From contig CM039188.1 of NCBI GenBank assembly GCA_008360975.2, positions 24,765,944 through 24,829,943 on the forward strand: a DNA stretch of 64,000 bases, written 5' to 3'. This document shows, piece after piece, positions 30,863-42,826 of the stretch (the stretch's first letter is position 1; every line of letters begins with the position of its first letter). The notes beneath the pieces are model-generated. The model made no database searches and was not told where the DNA came from. It worked only from the letters and a program-made list of their open reading frames with translations. This DNA comes from Lichenostomus cassidix (lineage: Eukaryota > Chordata > Aves > Passeriformes > Meliphagidae). Made by a program: the position numbers and the translations under genes.

Positions 30863-33800
30863 TAATGGGAAAAAAAAAGCTGTAAAGTCCCTGTGAAGAG
30901 TATGCAATATATCCACCGCCTTCTACAAGACAGGCATTTTAAAAAACCCCAAAATGACACTAACACCCAGAAAAGAGTTTAGAGGATAACACAGGCACAT
31001 TTCTGAGTCTTACACCAATTATGAGCCAGCAAGGCATCTTGGACAGAGTATAAACCACACTCGAAGCCTCTCCTCTTGCCTTTTTGTCACATCCCTACTG
31101 AACTGAAATCCCACAGGGCCGGTTGAACTGGATTGCTTATTTTTTGTTCTCAAAGCATGTTAGTTGGCACCAGACAACTCTGAGTTGTACTTCCTATGAT
31201 CATAAAGTTCAGCACAGCAGTGGAGAAAGTCTGGTTTTAAGCTTTATAAAAAAACCACCAACAAAAACCCAACCAGCCAACCAAAAAAAATGAACAAAAC
31301 CCCCTCCAATAACTGTTGAACTGCATTCCAGTATTTCTGAGAGGCATAACTGCAACTCATTAAACTTCTTTATAGTCTGATGTGTTGCAACACATTACAG
31401 AGCAATGGTAAATAAATAACTGCTGATTTGACACTGCTTTCAACAGCAGAGCAATTCTGCTTTCCTCAATGTTACAATTAATGCCAGCAGTTAATGCCTT
31501 AAGTGGTGGAATCGGAAACTCAGCTACGATAAACACATGCAGTCAGATTTCAACTTAAGGATAGACCCAAAGTGCAGCATGGCGTTAGCTCAGCTGTCCC
31601 TGTCTCAGGCTGCAATTACAGTGCTGTTGGTCAGAGCAGCAGGGGCACCATTTGTCATCCTAAGGAAGGCTGGAGTGCTGTGAAATTGGGCACTTTGGAA
31701 AAATGCAGCTGTAGCAGAACATATGTATAGGCAAGACCATGAAATGAACTGGCTCCAAGCCAGCATGTAAAGAGAAAAACAAGAGAATGTAAATGAAAAA
31801 AAAAATCATAAAACACTGTACTCAGAAGATGCTTCTATTGATATAGTCTGACCAGCCTTAAAGGTCAGGATGACAACAATCTGTCTTCTCTGTGGAATTG
31901 CTTAATCAATTTGCAGCTCTTTTTTCTTCACCCTGTTAGCAACAGGTTTACATCTTTCAAATGGATCTTCTATTTTTTGCTGTTTAATTGGTCTCACGTT
32001 CCTGTATATCTCTCTATACAACTGTAACAAGCATGGGTGTATATTTACATTCCTGCACACACTGTAGTGGATAGAATATGAACTGCTCAGCTCTGCTCTG
32101 TAGCTCTACTGTCACTAACAGAGATTATTATGCAGCTGAAGACAGTTTTCTGCTCCTGGAGCTGAAGGAAGAACTGAGCTGTGCTTTAGCACTGCAGTGA
32201 CTACTGGAATGGGCAGAGGCTGCAGAGGAATAGAAACCATGCAACCATGAGAAGCCCTAGTCCTTCCTCTCTTTCCAAAAGCTCACCAGGCTTATGTGTT
32301 TTCTGTATTTAATGGCAGGAGAAAGAACCAGCATTGGAGTAATTCTGTCAATCTACAAGCATCATGAAGTGAGAATCAAGATCTTTATATACAAAATAAC
32401 TCTCTACCAGAGGCATTTCATCACAGCTGATGAGAAAAACACTTCTGTGGGTTGCATCAAGGCTGTGAATCAAAAGTCCCTGAGACTGTCATATCCATCA
32501 CCGTCTTTGCTTCGAGCAGTAGAGCTCCTTAATTAAGTGTATTTTCCTCATGCCAAGTATAACTTAGTACAAATCCTGTCAACTACTGGCTTGAAGAGAT
32601 GCAGGTAGTGGTGTTTGGGTGGAAACAAAAAAACTGAGGCAGGTAAGTTTTTCTCTCAGACTGGTGTAGGATTTTGACAAGGTGTACATTAATACATGTC
32701 ATTAGAGCTCTCCAAAAGCTATGCAAAAAGTAACAGGGCTCAGTTGCTTCCATTTAACTGTGTACATCATTTGCATGCTTTCTTTGCAAATATGGAGCCC
32801 CACGGGGACAGGCTTCAGGGGAAATGAAGTCATTAACAAGAATCAGACCCAAGCCTCATATTTAAAATGTAAATCCCTGAGGGACAAACTTCTTTTAAAA
32901 ATATATGAAAACCCCTCCCTCTGAACTCTTCTCTCTACATATATGCTTCAGGCATATGTACACCTCCACAGTGCAAGTTTTTCTGTGCAGATTTATGTCA
33001 AGAAATTAATTAATACAAGTTACATGTTCATGGCTGTAATACACTTCCGAGGATTTTCTCCCATCTGAAGAGCAGAACAAATGCAAAGGCAAGTATTACC
33101 CTGATGCATACTTCATTACAGAACAGACTGCAGAAACAATCAGCAATAAGCAATCTCCTGCAAAGATAAGTGACAACTTCCCTCCCCTTATCTCAGTGCT
33201 TTTTTTTTCTGCCGTCAGTAAAACAGCATTTAGCAATGTGGATATGACACGTATTTTCCTCCACCCACATGCAACTGGTCAAGCTAAAGTGCATTTGCCC
33301 AGAGATCTGGGTAAGAGGTATCTGTATGATGCTGTAAATTCAGAGATACAGAAAAACTGATGTGTATAAATGAAGCCACCCCGTAGAACAGGAAGAAATG
33401 CATTTGTCTGAATTTAGGTTTCTTTTCCACACTGTGAGTAAAAGTTTTAACCATAAAGCTTTGCTTTTAAATGGAATACATAAATGACTCCCAAACAGCT
33501 GTCCTATTTAACACTACTATGTAAACATCTGCTCACATTCCTGCATGCAAATAAGAACATCAGCTTGCAAGTCTCTTAGACTCAGATTAGTCTTTATCAA
33601 GTCGTCCCAGAAAACACGGGGGTGGAGGCCAACGACTGTGTGAAGTGGGAGGAAAGGAAATTCTTGAGCTTTTTTTGGAGAATTGCTCCTTGGAGAAAAG
33701 ACGGCTGATGAAGAATACAAAAAACCTAACTACATGCAAAAACCATTTTTCAGCGTGTTTGCTTTAATGGAAGTTTCCGTTCCTGTCTCTTTGGGGTGGT

Positions 33801-36800
33801 TTCCTACTTCATCACATATCTTAACAGCTTGTTTTATAATTGGATTTTGTGTCAAATTTTTATCCTTTATTCAAACCATCCTTTGAAAGTGCCAGGGCCC
33901 CAGACCTGCTCCTGCTGAACTAAATAGGATTCTTGACATTGAGGCGAATGGAAACAAGACTGGGACGGCTGTACGCCTCATTAGATACACGATTCCACAG
34001 CACCCTCTGAAATTCTGCTGAACTCGCTCTTTCAAGCAAATAAAGCAGGTAAACTCAGAGGCCATGAAATGTCACTATTACATTTCAACACTTAAACCGA
34101 GGTACCTGATGAATTAGCCATCTTCTCGCCAGGCATCCTAGAAAACTGCAGCCCCTGAGGGATTTCCCCTGGCCATTACCACTTATTGCAAAGTCAAAGA
34201 GAGAAAGCTAAGGTTATTGTTTTGCCTGTGGAATCAAAATATGCTGAGAGTGCATGTTATTCCCCAGACTTAGAGGTTTATTGCATTTCTAATTCACACC
34301 TAAGGTCACCATATGTCAAGTGAGTATGCATTCTGCTACCATGGCTACGGTCATCATTTTAACTCTAATGCTAAATAGTTCTAGATTGGAACAATACGGT
34401 CTTGGAAACGGCACAATTTAGAGCTTATAGCAGAAGACTGGTCTTCTGATTAAAGATAGAAAAGAAAATGTTCTGGTTCTACCCTTGGATTTGTCAGACT
34501 CTCCAAAATCACAGAAGTGATTTAATCATGCTGAACTGTCATTTTCCTATCAGAAAGTCAAAGAACTGAAAGACATGAACAAGAGTGAACAAAGCTAGTA
34601 GAACAACAACAACTGCATCTTCTCCATTGAGGAAAGTTAATAAATTAATCAGTCTTGATTAAATTTAATTCAGCATTTAAAAATAAAGTATGAGGTTTAA
34701 AATTTGGTACTTGTATCCTGACAGGATCACACCATAGTGGAGATGCTTCCCTTTGCATAATGCATTAATGTGAATTTGACCACACAATTGTCATTCCTTG
34801 TCATTTAAGTAGTCTTACGGTTAAGCAGCCATAATTGTCCTTTGGGTGTTATCTTAAATACATTAAAAAAGAAATTGAATGCTTTCACCACATTATAGCT
34901 GGGACACTTTTTCAAAGCTAATTTCTATGTCTGTGAATTATTCATAATACACTTCAAACAGGCTCTTCCGGATAAGGTAATTGACCTTGTCTGCATGAAG
35001 CACCTACTACCTTGCCTTGGGATAATTTAATCTACGATGTGGTCCATTATTCAAAGGTAATGTCTTTTCATTAGGTTAGGCAATATATTATCACTCAACT
35101 AGTCACCTAATTCTGCATTTAGCGTATTCAAGTTTTCACTCTTTTTGTCATGGGTTACACTCATCATAGCAATATCTCACATTCAAGTAGCATGGTGTAA
35201 CAGTAAGACAGCATTCTCTTGATAAATGGAAGTAGGGCTTTGAGGACTCTAATTTCACAATTTACTTGTGCATCTTAAACCTCAGCTGGCTTTGTTTTTT
35301 CCATGAGCGACGCCAGTAAAGGGTATCTATTCATTAAGCACCAGTGTAAGGTCAAAACAAGAGTACAACTAATGCACCAGGTGGCAGAAGTTATGTAAAT
35401 TCCCATACTGTTCAGTGGAAGCACTTATGTGCTGATGAAATAAATGCTAAATCACATGTATGACACACATATAACATTTCCACAGTTCTATTTTGCTGTG
35501 TGGAGAAACCCCTGGTTGGTCTGCCATGCGAGGAAGCAATTAGCAATGCTGGCTGTTGCTCAGGCTGCTTCTGAACCACTGCAGCCTTCTCTGTAACAGA
35601 CTATTATTAGGACTCAATCCCCTGCTACATACTCCCTCGAAAGACCTTGCTCAGTGAAGACTAAAGTAACTGATTATTATTTGCATATGCATGGAAAGAA
35701 ATCTCTGAGAAAAAAAGCTGAACAGTTGAACACCCAACTCTCTCCTGTGCTCCAACTACTTTGAGCCACTTTAGCAGAATAAAGCAGCTCTGAATCTATT
35801 TTAGTCAGTAACAGGCAAAGTCCTCCTGCATGAGTAAACCCTCGAGTGGCACAGCAATCTGGAGGAGCTCCTGCATCCATCCCTCTCCTGGCTCCAGCAA
35901 ATGGCCAGAGGTGGTATTCTAATTTATATTGTACCACTCCAGTAACCAGGCTTAAAGACACTTCTCCACCTTCTCTCCTTCAGTGTTGCAGGGTACACTT
36001 CTGTAAGAACAGAGTGCTGGCTTTTTTAGTCTATCAGTGCTTAAGTGTTTAGATGCTGATTGCAAATACTGCATTAACAAGCTATGGATGAACTTGTTAG
36101 CTCCTCTAAATACCTGAATTTTTAAAATGTTTCTGTGTTTTTTAGTTTGTTTTATACTAAAGTGGAATTTAATGAAAGATGTAATAACTAAGGAGTTAAT
36201 CCACCATCTTACTTGCCTAAGTCAGTATAAATATACTGAATCCAACGGATCTGATCCTGCATATATTTGAGCTTTTTAATTTTTTAGCTGAATCATTCCT
36301 TACTGTAGCTTCTCTCAAGCTGTCCATTAACAGACTGCTATGATTATGTTAGCTATTCAAAGCTTTTTATCATGTTATATAAACAGAGTTCCATCTATTA
36401 ATTGTTTATCTTGATTGGTTATTATTTGAGTATTCACTTAATATTACAAAGCATTGCTTTAGAGCAGAAATAAAGGCAAAGACTTCAAGGTATTGGAGAG
36501 AACATTTACTCTAAAGGTCTTTGGCTGAATTCCTATTTACATGAATATTGAGGAACAATATGTTCATGCCTTAGAAAATTTCTGCAAAGACAAAAATCTC
36601 AGTATCATTGTCCAGAATAATATACAAAAAAAGTATTATGAAAATTATCAAAGTGAAACTGAAATCAAATTCCAGCACAACAGGAGTGAAACAGCTGATA
36701 TTTATAATTTTCCATCAGCTAAAACAAACTAGCCAAGGGAAGTATTGTTCCAGGCAAGATTACCTGCAACTGGCCTGACTGCTAGATCATATTTCACAAC

Positions 36801-37846
36801 GGTCGAGTGCCTTCCATTGTGTAGCCACAGTTGTGTATTGCACATTGATGGCTCCTGTCGCTATAATATGGTTATGTTTACCCATTAGTTTCTGCTTTTG
36901 TGCCACAACCCAGCAACTATGATATTACAATTGTTCTAATGGTCTGTTTCACTTTGTTCATTTACCTATTAATTTTGGCAATGGCATATTTCATGGAACA
37001 TAAATTTCATCCTCTGAAAACATGACAATCTGTAGTACAATATGGTCAGGCAGATTCTGGAGCTTTGTACAGAAGTAACATGAACTGTCCAGGGTGGCAT
37101 TTTGGAAAGAACATACCTCCCTCTGGAGTCATCGGTTGCACCTAAGGTGATTACTTCAGCACTAACAGGATGTAATTATTCACTCAATAAAATTCTGCCT
37201 CTATTAAGTAGGTACTTCTAATGTTCTGCAGATTGACTAGTGGCCCTAGAATGTCTCACAGAAGTAGTAAACAAAATGCAACACAATGTCTTTGTCTGAA
37301 TCCAGAATGTAAGTGTGCACTGGGAAGGAAGCTACCTAGAAAGCACTGCTTGGAAAGTGGAGGCTCTGGGAAACAGGACCCTAAAACAGGACCTGAAAAA
37401 TGCTCATTGCAGGAGAGCCTTTCCCAGTTCGACAGGAGATATTAGAAGGGCAAAACAAATGGATCAAACTGACTTTGTCATGCTAGAGAAAAAGCCAAAA
37501 AGGGAGCTGAAACAGAGCCTACTTTAGAAGACAACTTGTCCTAGAACCTCACACTCTGCTGTTACCTTAGCATTCAGTCATACAGATGTCTCTCTGAGAA
37601 ACAGCCCCTAAACCTCTGTCATACCCTGAAGTAGTTTCATGGGGATGAAAGCTGAGACTTTGAAATCAGGGTGACAGTAGGAGGCAAACAAATGCTAATA
37701 TACAGAAAGCCTTTAGCTCAAAGGAGAAAAGAGTAACCAACACTACTTTGTCTTGTACCAGGCCTGACAATGATCCATGTATCCCAAAAGGTGAGTTACA
37801 GCCAAATTTCCTTCCCTCTTCTTTTCCTCCTATTAAGAGAAAAGAT

Positions 37847-37912
37847 TTTTACATATCTACATAAATATAAAATATTTATATTATATTTGTTTATATTTAT
37901 ATATAATATACT
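37847..37912. repeat. AT-rich TATA-type tract
   Basis: About 65 bp of TATA/ATAAATAT words with two or three non-A/T bases. It is probably an AT microsatellite-like region and not a promoter, since nothing transcribed can be seen from it. Confidence 0.75.
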
Positions 37913-39874
37913 TTCCCAAACAGAGAGCACTCTATCTGTATGAATACATAACTTTAGGGACTCTACTGACCATTTGATTCAGCAGATAAAGGAAAAGTTA
38001 GTATTTAACACAAACATGTAATGAAATTGATGTTACTCTTTTTTCAGAACCACTTTTCAGATATCTGGTCATTTTTTAAAACAGCCCATCATAGGCTTGG
38101 ACTCATCAGTAAAACAAACCTGTCAGACCTGAATTAAGTTCAGTAACAAAAAATTGAGAAAAAGAACAGGCAGGAATTATTATCTTTTCCTTCCTTGCAA
38201 CAAATGTCACTATGAACATTTTGATCACATTGAATGAGACAGCCTGGAAAAAAAAAAAAAAAGGCTACTGATTGCAGTCTAAACTACTGGGAGCACTTTT
38301 CATGCACTGTAAATGTTAATATACTGAAATCACTACATGTTATAAATTAGACATGTCACTCTAAAATTTTTGGGGAAATGGAAGATTTGGGGGAAAAGTG
38401 GGGAAAGTGGGATATGGAACTAAGCATCCCGGATAAACAAAAACTCAGCACATAAAAACAGGGGGCTAATTGAGCACAACAGCAATGGTCCAAAGATCTC
38501 TGAAAGACTACTGTGTAGTGATGAAGTTCCATTGAGTTTCGGAAGTATGTTTGGTTTAAGATTTTGTTCCTATCCTGGAAGTAGACAGACTTCTGTCTGT
38601 CAGATTTCTGACAGATTTCTGTATCTGTCATGGTGAAAAAATACACATGTCCATCTCATTTTAGCCCAAATTAAGATTTCCTTCTAGCACTAGGACCCAC
38701 GGAGTCAGTCAGTATATTACTCTCTAAACTCTATTGATTCTAGCAGGCTTTAGATATTAATCACAACCTGGTTTTCTAGAGAAATGGGACATCTTGAAAC
38801 ATGATACCACTATTATGGCTCTTTGTGGCTACAAAAACTTGGCCATTGGTTTTAGAGTGGTACATTTAAACAGATCTAATGGCCCATGCCAGTTTCAGGG
38901 AACATTGGTGTCAGTTGCAGCCTGATGCCTTGATTTGCTTCTCTGCTAAACAAGAAAGCTACTTTCAGAGAAGAACAGCATAGATTAATTGGTTAACCTT
39001 TCTAAATGCTAATGTTTGGGAAAAAAAAAAGTTTTCTTCTGGGGCTTCTGAATTCTGCTCTTGAGAGTAAAGGAAGAAGGCACTTGATGTTGTTTTGAGT
39101 CCTGGACAGCTCAAGTGGGAATACAGCCCTTGGCTAAACCAGTCTGAGTCTTTCTCTTGTCAAAAGGACTTGGAAAAGATTCAGGCTCAAAAGATTTTTC
39201 ATTTTTGTTCTCAATCTTTCTGGCTCAGCAGATAACAAAACAGCTTCTCTAAAGAAGGTTTTAAAAGGGTTATTTTCTTTCAGGTCACCAGATTTTTCTA
39301 GCTACTTGTCAAGTCTCAGTCAGATCTGCTCCTTTCCAGATCAGTCCAGGCTGGGGGGATGTAAACAATTCTAAATTGCTTTTAGAAGCTTCTTGTTAGT
39401 GGAAGAAGTACACAACTTTTTTTCCCCAGTGTCTGGATACATTTTCTCAAGGAATGCTTGCTTATCCTCTACATTTTGGGGGTTTCTTTTTACAAAGGAA
39501 AGTAAAAGACACTTTGAAGAGCTACTTTTATGCCCCCCCTCAACACCAGATAGCTCATGTAAGAGTATTTAGTTTGATGGTTTGCTTAGGGAAGATTTTT
39601 GTTCCCTTGTTGATGAAATACCAAGTAATGTCCAAATGCCGCCTTCAGCTGATCCTCGTTTCTTTTCTTCTGTCTCTGCCTTCACACTTTGAAACATGAA
39701 AATAAATTTTCCACAGGCTATCTTCAAACTGCAACAGGGGTAAAATTCCTGGATTTCAGATTTACAAGCAAAAAATCTGATCACTAACCTAATTATTCAG
39801 AGTAAAAACCTTTCTTTTTTTTTACCATTCAGTTGTATTTTCTTTTCTCCTAATTTCTCTTTATTTTAAGTTAT

Positions 39875-39923
39875 GCCATTGATAGTTTTTTTAGATATAG
39901 CCATTGATAGATAGTTAGATATA
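39875..39923. repeat. Two-copy tandem repeat, period 25
   Basis: GCCATTGATAGT..TTAGATATA occurs at 39875 and again, with GATAGATAG in the middle, at 39900. The copies differ in the central T-run. Confidence 0.75.
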
Positions 39924-42260
39924 GCCTCCTAACACCTCTGTTTTCCTGGACAGGTCAAACCAATTAAAACAAAATCTAAGTCCAGGGGTTCCATCTCATT
40001 TGATATTCTGCAAGTGACTTGCTATGCATATATTTTCTTACCCAGATCTAAAACAGGAGTCAAATGAACCCAAAACATACAAAAAACTGAGAGATTACAG
40101 CCCAAAATGTTTTTTCTTAATCCTCAAAAATAATGTAAATACCAATGAAATTTGCCATTTACTATTGCCACTCTTGCGGCATCTTGTTAGAAGAGGTCAG
40201 ATGAGAACTTTTCCACCACTATGATTTACATCTTCTGTTCTGCAGAATCAGAAAACATCACTCTCTGCACTGGCCCAAATTTGACAGACAAATTAGTTTA
40301 ATGTCAGTAAGACAGTCTGAGTCTAATGGAGCCCAAGATGCTCAAAGTAGGACAGCTGAAAGCAGCAGACAAATGGAAGTGTGATGAGAACACACTCCCT
40401 GCTGTGGCTCTAATGAGGGAAAAGGCACACTTTTCTGCTCAGCCAGCAGTCCTGCTTTCTTCCTTGAATGGAGGACAGGTTGCTGTCATAGCTAATGACC
40501 CACTAATATAACAAACCACGGATTAGCTGTTTGTTTCTAGACACCATTATTTATTTATTTTTAACAATATGCTGAGTCCTGCAAACTAAAAAAGACTATT
40601 ACTGCTCATGATTAAGGCAATTTTGGCTGGAATAGCTTGAAAGAACTACAACTGGGTCTCTCAAGGCAGAAGTATCATTCAGATGCATTTGTTTCTGGCA
40701 CAGGTGTGACTCATAAAACTATTAATTTCCAAACTCTTATTGGGACTGCATGATTCCCTGTATGCAACGTTTCATCATTACTGAACTATGAGCACTTACA
40801 CTATCCCACAGGTTTCACAGGTTAAACAAAAGATATCACTGAATTACTCCAAACCAGAAGTTCTTTGGGATCAAAAGTCCCAAACAAACAGATTGCAGAG
40901 ATTCTGCAGCATCAGTTCACAACACTGACTCCCTTACAGCACCAGCAAAACTAGTGCATGCAATGTATTCCAGAATCCAGGCTCAAAATCTGTTGTCTAG
41001 GTTTACATTTTATTTATCTGTCTTATGTGCCTTCATTAATACCCTGGTCAAGCTCCCTGTATACTGGAAAAGATCATTTCTATGACAGTAAAACACAGTA
41101 CATCTATGTAGTTTGGAGTGACAAATTTCTTTTCTATATAAACTGTAAAAGTTCTCAAATGAAACAAAATGAGATAAAATAAAGTAAAATAAAATAGAAG
41201 AATAATTCCAAAATTGCTCCTTAGACTTACAAAAATAAATTAATTCAAGGAAGCAGAAAAAATCCCCTACAAACATACAAAAAAAAAAAAAAAAGCAATA
41301 GAAATATCCAGTGACAGCAGAAGTATGAAGGATATATTCCATAGAAGCAAGCAGGAGTTACTTACACAAGCTCTCTCCTCTAGTCCTCACTTTGAGAAGC
41401 GATTTGTAAATTCATCTGACACATTGTGTCCAAAAGCAAACACAGATAATGGTGCTCCAGTGCTCACAGGAGCCATCCCAGGAGACTCCTGCCCTACTGG
41501 TGTCACTCCAGAATCATGTCAGGCAGCATTACATGCCTGCCCTCTCCTGCAGCAGGGCTCAGGGAGGGAAGCTTTCCTTCCTCTGGGTTGGAAGCCATCC
41601 AGTGCATGGCTGAAGAAGGATTCATTCCCATGTTTTTACCATCATTTGCCCTCTTGGCTCCATTTTGATCTCAAAGAAACACAAGAAGACTGGATGAGAA
41701 GTAATGGCAACAAATAGCTGCCATTCCTTGCTTGGCAGCTCTAGCACAGTGTACCTCACTGCCAGCCACAGAGGACAGTACAGGACAAGGGAAGCAGAGG
41801 GTCAGAAAGTGGGAAAATGATATTTCCACTCCTCCCAGGTGCATGCAGACTCCATGCCAAGTTACCTCTGCCATGCTGCAGGTTTTGTATTATGCTTAGA
41901 CCACCTGCATTTTAATCAGCTTCACACAAAAACCAACATAGCATCTTTCAAAATGGCCTCTAAATCTCTTCCTTAAGAATAAGGCAGTCTGTTGGATTAC
42001 TGTGGTGAACTCTGTTCTAAAGTCTCCAAATATAGCACAAGTTGTCTAAAGTTGTGCTTGTCAGAAGCTGTCAGCACTGCCACTCTGGGGGGAGAGACAA
42101 GGTGTGGTGATGGAAACACAGATGGCAAGTCAATCATCCTCAAGAAAGGGATCCTAATTACCCAAGAATAATCACAGCACACAATCTACACCTGCCACCT
42201 CTCCACCATTCCTTCATCATGAGACACTTTTTGAGGGCAGACTACCCTGTTCTGTGTTAT

Positions 42261-42364
42261 TTTGTGCAATGACAAATAGTCTCCTGGTAATGCAATAACA
42301 ATTTAAAGTTGCTTTGTACAAGAGCAAATAGTCCCCTGGTACTGCAATAACAATTGAAAGTACT
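42261..42364. repeat. Two-copy tandem duplication, period 52
   Basis: Copy 1 is 42261-42312 and copy 2 is 42313-42364. Shared blocks include CAAATAGTC, CCTGGTA, TGCAATAACAATT and AAAGT, with roughly ten mismatches. It is an older duplication than the perfect ones elsewhere in the window. Confidence 0.85.
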
Positions 42365-42776
42365 GGAATGATAAACTGGAAATTATAGTTAAAAGGCATA
42401 AATTATAGTGTGCAAAACCCCATTGGTGAATGACTGCTTGTTATGGGTCATTTTATATCACTTCCTGATAGATCTATGTAAAATACTTCATCAGAAGCCA
42501 AGCTTCACACTCATTTCTTCATAAAGATTTACACTAAAGTGGTGAAACCTTGGTGCAAACCACACCTCAAAAACTGTGGGCATTTCAGGTGAAAAAACAC
42601 TGAAGTTAGTGAAAGTCCTGGAGGAGTAACTGAAAGCACTATAAAAGCACTGGCTGAGCACAAAACTGTGTTTCACTGCATCCCGTAATACAAGAACTCA
42701 TTGCACTGAGCAAAACAGTAGTTAAAAACACATTAAAAAAATGTAGTTCCGTAAAACAGCAAGTGGGGAACTCCTA

Positions 42777-42826
42777 GAACTTGCTTTCCTAGGAGGCTGC
42801 AGGGCAGGCAGCCTAGGAAAGTTCAG
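42777..42826. other. Imperfect inverted repeat (hairpin-forming)
   Basis: CTTTCCTAGG plus CTGC on the left pairs with GCAGCCTAGGAAAG on the right: 14 base pairs, one 3-nt bulge and a 7-nt loop. Further pairing (GAACT with AGTTC) continues outside a short mismatch. It is shorter than a typical miRNA precursor. Confidence 0.7.

Noticed and set aside
37847..37912. TATA-rich block as a promoter
   Set aside because: It is a simple AT tract with no start region, GC content or transcript evidence beside it.
41325..41717. 130-codon plus-strand open frame
   Set aside because: No family resemblance and no supporting context; composition is locally GC-richer, which lengthens chance frames.
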